A stretch of DNA of 64,000 bases from Henckelia pumila (lineage: Eukaryota > Streptophyta > Magnoliopsida > Lamiales > Gesneriaceae). Both the position numbers and the translations under genes were made by a program. Numbering within the stretch: the first letter of the stretch is position 1; the number at the start of each line of letters is the position of its first letter. The stretch spans positions 144,536,861-144,600,860 of the forward strand of contig NC_133122.1 in assembly GCF_033568475.1 (NCBI RefSeq), written 5' to 3'. Of the stretch, positions 1-10,757 are shown in pieces. The notes below the pieces were generated by a model. That model searched no databases. It was not told where the DNA came from and saw nothing but the letters and a program-made list of their open reading frames with translations.

Positions 1-79
1 GTCAATATTTTCAATTGATCCAATTTATTTATATTATACACAAGATATAAATCCGTGCATCGCACGGGTGAAATACTAG
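1..79 (+). mobile_element. Helitron 3' terminus (5' part outside window)
   Basis: The segment ends with a 6-bp stem hairpin (CCGTGC-ATC-GCACGG at 53-67), then nine bases later CTAG (76-79) followed by T. This is the canonical plant Helitron 3' end: short GC-rich hairpin, about 10 nt, CTRR, insertion before T. The rest of the element lies left of the window. Very similar hairpins close other Helitron ends here (7326-7353, 14510-14536). Confidence 0.75.
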
Positions 80-233
80 TTATATATAAAAGTGGAGTTT
101 TTACTATATATAGTAAAATCCTGCCAAAAAACTTAGGTTCAAATTAAAATGGTAATAGTTTCTATTTCTATTTACATAATTTGATTAAATGTATGCTAAA
201 CATGTGTAATTTTTAATTTACTATATATACATA

Positions 234-1170
234 TGATAGGATCGAAAATATCTTTCTCAATTATATGGATTTCAGATGGGTTAGTAAATGAACTTCTATC
301 TTTCTTGTGTGTCTATGTTAATCAACCAACTTAAATCAGTGCGGAATTGATTGACTAATAAATTGAACACAGATCAAATGGCTTGGTCGAATTTGTGAAG
401 TGAGTGAACGTGTTAGGCAGAAAGGAAATAACACAGTGAATTGTTTCTGGATGTTCGGAGCTCAATCTCCTACGTCACCCCTTCTTCCACCTCGGAAGGA
501 TTCACTCTCTTTTAGAAGACTTTGATCTTATACAAGCAATTTGCACGGATCCGATCCAAGATTGGACTTACACCTCTGCCTATCTCAGAACTCCTAGACA
601 CTCAAGAACTCAACCCTCGACTGATCCTTGTTACAAAGATAGTGTTTTGACAGACCACTCAACTGATCTGCTCAATCTTACAACTGAATAAACTCAGCAC
701 AAAATGATCATCACTTGATCTGATATGACACTGAGTGTGTGCTTCAATTGCTCTGCTTCAACTGCTTTTGAAGCTTTTAACTTGATCGTGTATTCTTGTA
801 TTTATATCAATCTCAATATCTTGGCTCTCCTTCTTGTGTTTTTATTTATGAGTATTTATAGCCTTCAGAATATAGCTGTTAAGCTGCCGACAGGTGATCT
901 GAATGAGCCGCCAACGTATCTCCTTAAATGACTCTCAAATCTTGATTTTCTGGTTCTTTGTTGGCAACGTTCAAATCTTCATTTATTGCCTTTGTCTTTT
1001 AGCACAACGGCTCTTTGATCTTCTATAATCATTTGATCTTGCTTGATTGATCTGCTTACTTGATTGCTTTCCAGATGATGTTTCTTTGATCTGCTTTCTT
1101 GTGCATAGATCTTCTTCTGCTTCTTCAGTAATTTCTCAAACACCGAAACTTAGATCTTGAATTCCTAACA
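234..1170 (-). repeat. 3' LTR of the copia element (937 bp)
   Basis: Direct repeat of 4115-5042 with TG...CA ends. On the minus strand a TATA box (CTATAAATAC, + 852-861) fits the LTR promoter. It differs from its partner by scattered substitutions and a short indel near 790-805. The short open frame at 725-931 recurs in both LTRs and is not considered a gene. Confidence 0.9.
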
Positions 1171-1186
1171 ATTTTCCCCTTTTTGG

Positions 1187-2776
1187 TGTTTGATAAAACT
1201 AAGCAATTTATCTGTCATTTTTCCTCTTTTTGACAATCGCATCAACTGGTTATCTTTTCCTTTTTAGTCGTTCTTTGATCTGCTCTTACTTTCTTTGAAT
1301 TTGTTCCCCCTTAAAAGGTGATTCCAAATGAAGTGTTCATTTGGATGAATTGATTGATCTGGTTGTTTGATCTGTCTGGTCTGGTCCAGTCTAATTTGAT
1401 CTGACGTTGATATGGTCAAAATCATTGGGTCTGGTCAAGCTTTGATCTGGTTTGGTCCGACTTTGATCTGGTAGAGCTTTGATCTGTTCTGGTTCATAGT
1501 TGATCTAGCCTCTTAGTTGATCTGCATCATTCCAATTCTGATCTTTTCACTTGTTTATAGCTCTTGATTCACTGATTTTTGGGCAAAATGATATACATAA
1601 AAGTTGTAGCTATTTCTCTTGGCTTTCCACGGAATCAAGAATAGCTCGATTTCGAGTTCTTATGTGAGAGATATACTTGAAATACTAATCTGTGTCAGAA
1701 ATTCTGTTCTGCAGAATTTCTGTGCAGATCTTGAAACTTCATCATTCTTTACCTGCTTCTTACACTCCGATTCAGATTGAACTTCTTGAAGATGATTTGT
1801 AGATCATTGTCTTAGCTTCGTAACGCATACTGAATCATCCCGTTTGAATAAGTGAGCTGTAAGTTATGGCCAAAATACCAGAGCTGGTCTGTTTGATCTG
1901 GTTGTTGTAACTTTGATCTGGTTTGCATCCAGATTGATGTTGCGACCAACTTTTCGCCTTGATAACGTCCGAATTAACTCATCTGGCTTGAGATATTACT
2001 TCTAGATATTTGAGTAATATTTCCAACCGTTTTGGCCTCAAGTCATTTGGATCATCGAGCTATGAGATATGATCGATTTACTGAACTGCGCCAGCTTAAG
2101 TTATTTGATCTGCTCCAACTTATCTGGATTCTTATCTCTTGCTCTGTATCTTCGAGTTGATATGTTACCTCCAAGTTGATCTGGTTCCTGTTGGATACAT
2201 TGATCTGCTTTGCTCAGTTCTTCTATTTTTCTTCTCGACTGATCTGCTTTCTTCTTCAATTAAGATGCCAGAGAGAATCTTCATTCCCCCTCAATCTGTT
2301 GTGTTTCTCTCCATATTTTGTGTTGTGTGGTGTGTTCTTGTGTTCTTCATCTAGTCTCCAAGATTGGTGCGGGCTTGCATGCTCTTCATAGCAACAGCGC
2401 TATCGCGCTTTGGAGGAGCGCTACTGAAGTGCTATCGCGATTCCAAGGAGTGCTATGAGCGCTATCGTGCTATTGAGGGGCGCTATCGCTCTACCAGGGG
2501 CGCTATCGCGCTAGCAAGGGGCGCAACTTTCTTGTTCTGCTGAGCGACAATTTGCAAAAATTTATATCTCACAATCTAGCCGTCGGATCAAGCTGAAATT
2601 TGGACAGAAGCTTAAAAACATCTTAAAATTAATTATGAATGGTGGAGATTGGATATAGTTTTCTCTAACATCCTCTGTAATTTTCTGAATCTTGCTGTAC
2701 TGTAATTCCTTTCTCAATTATTCTCAGTACTTGTCACCTGAAAATACAAATAAAAATATGCTATGGTACCCATATC
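1187..2776 (-). other. Non-coding interior with GATCTG repeats
   Basis: This stretch lies where pol would be in a complete copia. No reading frame resembles protease, integrase or RT. From about 1260 to 2250 the hexamer GATCTG, usually as TTGATCTG, recurs at least 15 times at irregular spacing, giving a degenerate low-complexity array that also extends into the LTRs. A GC-rich minisatellite follows at 2391-2526. Confidence 0.7.
2391..2526. repeat. GC-rich minisatellite, GGGGCGCTATCGCGCT type
   Basis: About five imperfect units of roughly 24-27 bp share a core resembling GGGGCGCTATCGCGCT. The core is partly self-complementary (AGCGC/GCGCT, CGATAGCG). The block is far more GC-rich than the surrounding AT-rich element and sits inside the copia interior. 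Confidence 0.75.
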
Positions 2777-4069
2777 TTATGTGGGTCCTCGATGGATTAG
2801 TCCTTTAGGAACCCAAACTTTGATTAATCTAACAGGTCGATCATTGAAAGTGTCCCATAAAGTTTGTATATTGTGTCGTGTGTGCTGGTGATGTGTATGT
2901 GAATGATAAATATGATATGCATTGTGTCGTTTGTGCATTGGATATGTATGTCTAGATTGATTGTACAAGTTAGGCCTCCAATATCTCTTTTGAACGGATC
3001 TATTTTTGAAATAACGTGGTCTATGTTGTACCTTCATAGAGTCTTGTCTTGTTTGACCATATCCAGACCGAACTAGTCTTTTCTTGATCCAGCTTGAGTT
3101 AGAACTCTCTGGTTCCACATATCTCAATCCTCGATTGTAAAGAGTTTTTGGTTGAGATATAGGTGAACTGACATGATTATCAGGTTCTATATTTTCATAT
3201 ATCGTGCTGGACTTGACAAATTTCACAAAATTTGAAATGTTCTTGTCCAGACAAGATTGAGTACTTTTCTCAGTTGATCTGCAGTCCTTGTCATCAAAGC
3301 CGAGATCTGTCTTGTCTCCAAAAGACTTTTGTGACTCTTGCATCTCAGTCAACAAAACAGATGACTTATTTCACGTGGTTATCAGTTCAGTAAGTTTTAA
3401 ATTTTCTGACTTTAACTGCTGACTTTCCACTAGTAGCTTATCATTTTCAATCTTAAGCTTGGCAATCTCTGCTTCTAGACTAATTTTCTCAACTGATGTT
3501 TCCCAATTGGGTTCAGTTGAGCAGTTCGACATATCATTTTGCTTGGCCTTAACTTTCTCAAATGCTAAGCACAGTCGTTGATACTCATTACTCATGTCAT
3601 GTAATGCATTTGCTAAATCTTCTCGTGTAAATTCATCTGAGTTGAAATCAAATATCTGTTCACTGGAGAAGAGTTGATCTGATGATTGATTGCTGATAGA
3701 TGGTTGGTCACTTTTGGCCATGAGGCAGCTATCTTCATCTTTGTCATCAGAATTTGATGTGCTCACTGAACAACAAGATTCTTCAATAAAAGCGATTGGT
3801 TCAGTTGAGCAACGTTCGAGAAAGTCAAATGAATGAATTGGTTGACTTGTGCTCTCTTCATCATTTGATCTGGAACTATCTGAGCAGCAGAGTTCTTTAA
3901 GATATTCAATCATTGGACTCCTGATCTACTCAGCCTCCTCATCTGTTCCAAGCTTGATTAACTGCTGCCAAAGATCCTTAGCAGTGGAGCATGTCTCAAT
4001 AGTTTTGGCAATGCAGTTGTCCATAGTGGTGTACCAGAAGATTTTAGCAATATCACTGAATGCGGCCAT
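2777..4069 (-). pseudogene. Copia gag remnant, internally deleted
   Basis: Three open stretches on the minus strand carry gag-like sequence. 3926-4069 starts with an ATG about 30 nt inside the PBS and reads like the start of a UBN2-type gag (an STAKDLWQQL motif), ending at a stop after EEAE. 3371-3913 (180 aa) is acidic and serine-rich with an FTREDLANALHDMSNEY segment and a C-terminal Leu/Lys/Glu coiled-coil-like stretch, as in the C-terminal part of plant copia gag. 2777-3355 (192 aa) is basic and ends near WVPKG, the sequence that in complete elements sits between the zinc knuckle and protease. No CCHC knuckle is visible. Most of gag and all of pol are missing. No separate cellular function is inferred. 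Confidence 0.65.
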
Positions 4070-4100
4070 TTGAATATGTTCAGAGACGAGAAAGAACCTC

Positions 4101-4112
4101 GCTCTGATACCA
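4101..4112 (-). other. Primer-binding site, tRNA-iMet type
   Basis: On the minus strand TGGTATCAGAGC lies two bases inside the LTR end at 4115. It is complementary to the 3' end of plant initiator tRNA-Met and fixes the transcription direction as right to left. Confidence 0.92.
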
Positions 4113-4114
4113 CT

Positions 4115-5042
4115 TGATAGGATCGAAAATATCTTTCTCAATTATATGGAGTTGAGATGGGTTAGTAAATGAACTCTTGTCTTTCTCATGTGTCTATGTT
4201 AATCAACCAACTTAAATCAGTGCGAAAGAGATTGACTAACAGATTGAACACGGATCAAATGGCTTGGTCGAATTTGTGAAGTGAGTGAACGTGTTAGGCA
4301 GAAAGGAAATAACACAGTGAATTATTTCGGGATGTTCGGAGCTCAATCTCCTACGTCACCCCTTATTCCACCTCGGAAGGATTCACTCTCTTCTAGAAGA
4401 CTTTGATCTTATACAAGCAATTTGCACAGATCCGATCCAAGATTGGACTTACACCTCTGTCTATCTCAGAACTCCTAGACACTCAAGAACTCAACCCTCG
4501 ACTGATCCTTGTTACAAAGATAGTGTTTTGACAGACCACTCAACTGATCTGCTCAATCTTACAACTGAATAAACTCAGCACAAAATGATCCTCACTTGAT
4601 CTGATATGACACTGAGTGTGTGCTTCAATTGCTCTGCTTCAACTGCTTTTGAAGCTTTTAACTTGATCGTGTATTATATCAATCTCAATATCTTGGCTCT
4701 CCTTCTTGTGTTTTTATTTATGAGTATTTATAGCCTTCAGAATATAGCTGTTAAGCTGCCGACAGGTGATCTGAATGAGCCGCCAATGTATCTCCTTAAA
4801 TGACTCTCAAATCTTGACTTTCTGGTTCTTTGTTGGCAACGTTCAAATCTTCATTTATTGCCTTTGTCTTTTAGCACAACGGCTCTTTGATCTTCTATAA
4901 TCATTTGATCTTGCTTGATTGATCTGCTTACTTGATTGCTTTCCAGATGATGTTTCTTTGATCTGCTTTCTTGTGCATAGATCTTCTTCTGCTTCTTCAG
5001 TAATTTCTCAAACACCGAAACTTAGATCTTGAATTTCTAACA
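4115..5042 (-). repeat. 5' LTR of the copia element (928 bp)
   Basis: Direct repeat of 234-1170 with the same TG...CA termini, flanked on the right by TSD copy ACATA (5043-5047). It is upstream of the PBS on the minus strand and so is the transcriptional 5' LTR. The TATA-like CTATAAATAC is retained. Confidence 0.9.
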
Positions 5043-5047
5043 ACATA

Positions 5048-5272
5048 TTTTTTTTTTTGAAACCATTTACTATATATACATAACACATGTAATTTGTACA
5101 CTAAAAAAATTTCAAATTTTGAAACGTTATTGAATGAGATTTTCATAATTTAATTAAATGTTTGCTAATAAAAATAGATAATAATTAATTTCACATATAT
5201 ATATATATAATAATATATCAATTTTTAATTCAAAATTTGATTATTTGTCATCACTTTATTTATAACAACATT

Positions 5273-5307
<35 letters not shown>

Positions 5308-5973
5308 TTTTGCTATGCTGCCCACCTCCATGCCCACCTATGAGGTGACAATCATCCCATGGATGAGATGAATCATATACAAATGGTTCATCCAATGGAT
5401 GAGTGTCACCTCATAGTTGGGCATGAAGGTGGGCACGGGAGGTGGGCATCATAGCAAAACTCTATATATATATATAACAACAGTACATCATTACAATCTA
5501 CGGATTTGATTTGTTTACCAAAATCACAATTCAAATTTCCTAAAAATATTTGTGTTAATAAATTAAAGCAAAAGTAATAACCCTGTTATACCCTATATAT
5601 AATGATATATAATAGATCAAATTACGTTATTTTCCTTCAAAAATTTTATAAATTCAAAAATAATATTAATATTGCAATATACCAATTCGCCTCATTTGAA
5701 AAAAAATCACAAATTTGAATTTATATTCAAAAATACTAATGTCAATCATAATATATGTCGGTGATCGATTTGCTTCGTTTGAAAAAACCACAATTTCAAA
5801 GTCAATTTTGTTTCAATCAGTTATTTGATTAAATTTATATTAATAAAAATATCTAATTAATATTACATATATATACTAGTATATCAATTTTCAGTTCAAA
5901 ATTTGATTTTTTTCAACATTTTTGTTTAATTATAATTAGTTTTTAAGGTCAATATATATTTGAAAATCTTCAT

Positions 5974-6005
<32 letters not shown>

Positions 6006-7353
6006 TATCAATATCATTAATTTTAATTAATCAAATCACAAATTTGAATTTGATAATAAATATATTTATCTACTGTTATTTTTTACGACAAGATATTTTA
6101 TTTAATTTTATCTATAAAGTGCATGTACTAAATAATCATTGTTTTCTTGAAAATACATTTCAGTAAAGATTTTGTAAAGTTTACCTTATATATCCAAAAA
6201 AATGTAATAAATGATATATATAGACACATAAGAAAATTACAATCTCGGATTTGATTTATTTGCAAAATTCATGAATTCGAATTTACTAAAAAATTGTGTT
6301 ACAAAAGTAAAGAAAGAGTAATAAACTTATATATAATAACAATGGATCGATTTACACAATATTTTCCCCGACAATTTGCTAAAATTTTAAAATAATAAAA
6401 ATATTACAATCTACCAATTTACTTAATTTGGAAAAATCACAAATTATAATTTATTTTCAAACTATTTGTGTTTTAAAAAAAAGAAACAAAAGAGTGATAA
6501 ATGTTATATATAATAATAATGTGTAATAATGTATAAAGTTTCGATGAAGCTATTTATGTCAATCACAATTTACTTTAAGAACCTATTATACCCTATTTGC
6601 TTCTTTTGAAAAAATCACTATTTCAAATTTATTTGGTTTCAATCTGTTAATTTTTATTGTTATATATAAATAAATTTTATTATAAAGATAAACACACACA
6701 ATCAGATATAAATGGTACTTAAATACAAAATACATGTGATAATTAATTCTTTGTTACTATCTATCTTGATATAAAAACAAGAGAGCTCATATTTTTGAGT
6801 GCATATTTTATGATATCGAGGTATATAATTTTTTTTGTTATTGATTTTTATTTGTAAGTATACGAGTATATTTATTTTCTCTATTTTTTAAGATTTACAC
6901 ATACATGTAATATTTAAATATGTAGTGAAATCATTTATCAGAGAAGGTCATCTTTTTTTATTACTATTATTAAAACCGTAATTGTTGTAAAAAAATAGAT
7001 TGAAATATAAAACAAAAACTAATAAATAAAAAATCAATTTTATAGACAAAACAATGTATACGATATTTTTTATGACATTTTTTCGTAAAAAAAATTGAAT
7101 TTAATAGTTTTCAAGATTTGAAAACTGTGAATGTCACCGATGAAACATAATTTTTTGATACGTTTTTCGTCTTTTATAAATAGATTATATTTTTATCATT
7201 TTTTGTTCATTTACAAGTTTTTTGATAAATAATATTTGTTGTTTATTATATTTTTCTGTTTTGTAATTGTGCGTTCTATAATTAATTTAGCTCATTTTAT
7301 TTTAATTAGTTGTATAAAATAACATCCCGTGCAACGCACGGGTGAGATACTAG
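5048..7353 (+). other. AT-rich degenerate repeat region ending in a Helitron 3' terminus
   Basis: No gene is visible. From about 5490 to 6620 a degenerate module recurs roughly eight times at irregular 90-200 bp steps: a CAATCTACGGATTTG-like start, then TTGAAAAAATCACAAATTTGAA-like sequence, then an AT tail. The block ends in a Helitron 3' terminus: a 7-bp stem hairpin CCCGTGC-AAC-GCACGGG (7326-7342) and CTAG (7350-7353) before T. The copia element (234-5042) split this region, since 80-228 has the same AT-rich character. No clear Helitron 5' TC end was located. Confidence 0.55.
5305..5462. mobile_element. Foldback MITE inside a TA microsatellite
   Basis: A ~158 bp near-perfect inverted repeat lies inside (TA)n. 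The left arm begins GAGTTTTGCTATGCTGCCCA and the right arm is its complement, with further pairing of the GGTGGGCAT and ATGAGGTGACA segments around a short centre. It resembles microsatellite-targeting MITEs such as rice Micron in niche, though not visibly in sequence. Confidence 0.75.
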
Positions 7354-7354
7354 T

Positions 7355-7545
7355 ATATATATGACTTTTCATCTGTCCAATAATATTTCTTCACCTCGTC
7401 CTCGACCACTAAAACCTGATATCGAGTTTCAGTTGTTTTTTTATTTTTCGCATAACTAAAACACGGTACCGGGTTTTAGTGGTCGGGGACAAGTTGGGAT
7501 CATTGGTTAGGCAGCTGAAAATTTCTATATATATATATATATATA
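7355..7545. mobile_element. Foldback element in a TA microsatellite with a KpnI-centred palindrome
   Basis: Two imperfect inverted arms run from TTTTCATCTGTCC near 7365 to GGCAGCTGAAAA near 7520 and are flanked by TA tracts. The inner arms contain CGACCACTAAAACC and its complement, including GGTACCGGGTTTTAGTGG. The same palindrome family (AAAACCCGGTACCGGGTTTT) is amplified at 30258-30661, so the two loci share a repeat family. Confidence 0.65.
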
Positions 7546-9076
7546 TAATTATAAATCATATATATCTTATAATATATAATTAAAAATTACCTCCTATAAT
7601 AATTAATTTGCAATCAATTTGGTGAATTTTAATTATTTTAAAAAAAATACTCTCATTTCTTCTTTTTTTTTGTGGAAAAAAAAAAGAATAAAGAAAAGCT
7701 CCTCCAATCTTATCTTTATCTATATTTTAAATTTCAAGTAATATTATTATCTATTTTAAAAAAAATTTAAACAGTTCATTAATACTGATAAAAAAATATA
7801 TTAAAAATTTATTAATTTTAAATAAAAAATTATCATGATATATACTTCAACTGTACACGTTATGTGCAAAAGAACACTAGTATATATGTTATTCTTTTCC
7901 AAAAAACATGATATAAATTATTCATATATTATTGTCTAAGTTCCACCAACAACTTTATTTTCTCATATCGTCTAACTTGAACCCAATTTTAAATATAATT
8001 ACACTTTTTATTATCAAATTACTTTCCAGCTAATTATTAAATGTAACTAATAGTTAAGCTATATTACTTACCGTTTGAAATATTTAACTAAACACGATAA
8101 TTTTTTTATTTCAAATTAATGATTTTTCTAAGGAATGATACAACATCTAAAAATTTAGAAATATAGATAAAGATAAGAAATTAATCCATTATTTTTTTGT
8201 TTTTTTAATATATTTAATTCTTTACTTTTATTTATGTTTTTGGGTTTTGTTTTGCTAAAAAAATTTTGTGTCTTTTTGTTTTTTTTTCTTCTGCCCTTTT
8301 TTAAAAATTATACATTTTAATTTTTTTTAAACAACTTTCATTTTTTATCTTTTTAAACACATTATGCTTGGAAAAAATAAGAAAAAATAATTATAATATT
8401 AAATATATAAACATTTTAAAATATCATAAATTATATGTAAATTATAACCAATTTGTATTTTTTAAACAGTAAAAATAAAAAATAAAATACATAATTGAAT
8501 ATGAGATTTTTATCATAATAAAACACATTATAATTGATAAATTAAATTAAAAATAATAAAAATTAAGTAAAATATTAAATGTATAAACATTTAAAAATCA
8601 AAATCAAAATATGATTATTTATAATTTTTTTAATTTGTTTAAATAGAATTTTTTTATGGAAACCAAAAATCAAATTGAATTAACTGGAATTTTCTAAAAC
8701 TAAACCGAATTTTTGAATTAACCGAATCGAATGTTTGAATTCATTCGATGAGTTAATAATTCGGTTTAACCGAAATAATGAACACCCCTAATTTCCTTGA
8801 AATTATCAATTCTAATAGAAGTGCACTAATATTGAAATGTAAATTATAAGTCTCCTAAAAAAATAATTATAAATTATAAGACAAAAAATGATACAAGAAA
8901 ATGACAAGATTAAAAAATGATGTTTTTTTAAAAAAAAATTAAAATTTATAGTATAAAAAGGCCAAAATAGAGAACAAAAGCCCCAAAAATTTTAGAAAAA
9001 AAAACTCAAAAATGTTTTAAAAAATAAAGAATTAAATATATTAAAAAAGTAAAACAAAAATAATATTGAATATTGT
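7546..9076. other. AT-rich intergenic DNA with transposon relics
   Basis: No gene is visible. A possible Helitron 3' end lies at about 7852-7880 (a weak hairpin around GTACAC...GTGC, then CTAG before T). Near 8700-8788 there is a truncated hAT-like end: ATTCGGTTTAACCGAA-type sequence terminating in GAACACCCCTAA, like the right end of the hAT element at 33840-34658, without a recognised left end. The rest is poly-A/T-rich sequence. Confidence 0.45.
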
Positions 9077-9084
9077 GTTGTGGG

Positions 9085-9417
9085 TAGAGGTGTCAAAATG
9101 GTCTAGACCTGTCAGGTTGGCCCGTCCCGCCATACAAAATTGATGGGTTGGGCTGACAATTTTCCAACCCGCCTAAAATATGGACGGGTTCGCCCCGCCT
9201 AACGGTGGGTTGTGGTAGGTTGCGGGTTGGCCCGCAAAAACCCGTCAATTTACACGTGAGCCCGCCGGATTGGCCCGTTCCGCCATCTAAAATAGGTGGG
9301 TTGGGTTGATGTTTTCCCAACCCGCCTAAAAAGTGAGCCCCCGCCCCGCCCCGTCTAATGGTGGGTTATGACGGGTTGTAGGCCGGCCAGTCCCGCTAGC
9401 TCGTTTTGACACATCTA
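9085..9417. mobile_element. hAT-type MITE, 333 bp
   Basis: The termini TAGAGGTGTCAAAA and TTTTGACACATCTA are inverted repeats and the element is flanked by a perfect 8-bp duplication GTTGTGGG (9077-9084 and 9418-9425), the hAT signature. The interior is comparatively GC-rich, full of GGCGGGTT/AACCCGCC repeats, and encodes no transposase. The minus-strand open frame at 9093-9320 is a by-product of these repeats. Confidence 0.88.
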
Positions 9418-9425
9418 GTTGTGGG

Positions 9426-9813
9426 TGGTATAAAAAAATTTAATTTAAAAATGAATTTAAAATATATAAAAAAACAAAAGTGTTGTTGCAAGGGCCACAG
9501 TAGAGGATCATTTCCCATATATATATAAACATATGATCAAGATTTCAAAAAATATATATGATTAAAGATTTTTTAAAAATAGGTTATTTTAAGATAATAA
9601 TAATAAATATAAATAAAATTTTCATCAATAACATAACAAAAACTCTTGTAAGAGGTCCGACTGATAAATTTTGTAAAACAGATTTTCTAATTAAGTCATG
9701 TATGAAAATTATTATTTTTTATGATATTTTTTTATTATAAATATAAACAAGATTGACTTGTTAAAGATCTGTAACTCATCTTACAAAAAACCTACCCCGT
9801 TAGTTATTTAATG
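9426..9813. other. Intergenic, nothing recognised
   Basis: AT-rich sequence with a short TA run near 9520. The 60-codon open frame at 9558-9740 is Ile/Lys/Asn-rich, as expected from AT-rich random sequence. No gene or repeat is supported. Confidence 0.5.
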
Positions 9814-9828
9814 AGAATACAATTGTAC

Positions 9829-9984
9829 CCAACACCTTCTTGGACTAGGCTGTCACACAGGGTTTGCCCTGTATGGTTTACCTGACTGGCGTAGTTTGCA
9901 GGCTATTGCGTTAGTCCGGGGGTTTACCCAGAGCGCACCAAAAATTAGCGGCTGCGGGTTCCCACGTCACCCAAAAAAAAAAAA
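9829..9984 (+). mobile_element. SINE-like retroposon with poly(A) tail and 15-bp TSD
   Basis: A 156 bp body ends in poly(A) (9973-9984) and is bracketed by the 15-bp direct repeat AGAATACAATTGTAC (9814-9828 and 9985-9999). A short body, A tail and long TSD are the marks of LINE-mobilised retroposition. The body is much more GC-rich than its surroundings (for example GGTTTGCCCTGT and GTCCGGGGGTTTACCC). I cannot assign clear pol III A and B boxes, so a truncated LINE tail remains possible. Confidence 0.8.
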
Positions 9985-9999
9985 AGAATACAATTGTAC

Positions 10000-10690
10000 T
10001 TTTAAATAAGATTTCACCGAATTAATTAGAAATTAGTTAGTATAATGATTCAGTGTTAATTAAATAGTAAGATTTTGAATACAACTCTATTTTATATTTT
10101 TTATAATAAATTATGACATTAAATTTTTTATAAAAAAAAGAATGGGTTTATCGAGCACAAGACATTATTCGAGTACTCGATATCATTCGGATGTTTTTGG
10201 GTCCCGATTATATAGTCTTAATTTTTTTTACATAGATTAAGAAAAAATCGTCGGATAACAAATTATGTATACAATTACTATTTTTTAACTATTCAATGCA
10301 TTCAAAAAATAGTTACACAATTTTCAAGTTAGAGTTAATAAGGGTATATTAATAAATAAGTGAAAAAAACTATTATTAAATATAATGTATGTCTATATAT
10401 TTGAGATAAATAAAAAAAAACGTGATCAATATAATTGCGACAAAAAAAATATATCGGATCTCCGATTAAATACCCGTGTCAGATAAAGCCCGACCCGAGT
10501 CAACCCCTGCCCTCCACAACACTATGATTTTTATAAATAAATAAAATAAAAACCCAATCTTAAGATTTTATAGAAAACAATTTAAAAATATATGTAATAG
10601 TCTATATTTCATATTAAAATAAAATTAATATGTATGTATATTAATGCCAATTAAAAGACTGTATTTAGTAGTAATTAGAACTCTATTTAT
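10000..10690. other. Upstream region of the transporter gene
   Basis: AT-rich sequence without a recognised transposon end or reading frame. It contains the distal promoter of the gene at 10758, but no specific transcription-factor site can be supported by eye. Confidence 0.4.
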
Positions 10691-10693
10691 TAG

Positions 10694-10700
10694 TATATAA
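10694..10700 (+). promoter_or_regulatory. TATA box of the transporter gene
   Basis: TATATAA lies 58-64 nt before the start codon. It is followed by a GAGAGAGCAGAGAG-type leader typical of short plant 5' UTRs, placing the transcription start near 10720-10730. Confidence 0.6.
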
Positions 10701-10757
10701 GAATACAAGAGTGTATATAGAGAGAGCAGAGAGTAACAGAAGAGAAGCAAATCAAGA

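Larger units (their letters stand above)
234..5042 (-). mobile_element. Non-autonomous Ty1/copia LTR retrotransposon
   Basis: Two near-identical direct repeats (234-1170 and 4115-5042) start TGATAGG and end CTAACA and are flanked by the 5-bp target duplication ACATA (229-233 and 5043-5047). A tRNA-iMet-type PBS next to the right LTR and a polypurine tract next to the left LTR (pyrimidine-rich on +, about 1171-1186) set the orientation as minus. The interior keeps gag remnants but no protease, integrase or reverse transcriptase, so the element would need proteins from a relative. The well-matched LTRs and intact TSD suggest a recent insertion. Confidence 0.92.

Noticed and set aside
725..931. 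68-codon frame repeated at 4606-4803
   Set aside because: Present twice only because it lies in both LTRs; antisense to the element, no domain.
9093..9320. Proline/glycine-rich minus-strand frame
   Set aside because: It is the translation of AACCCGCC repeats within a hAT MITE with clear TSD.
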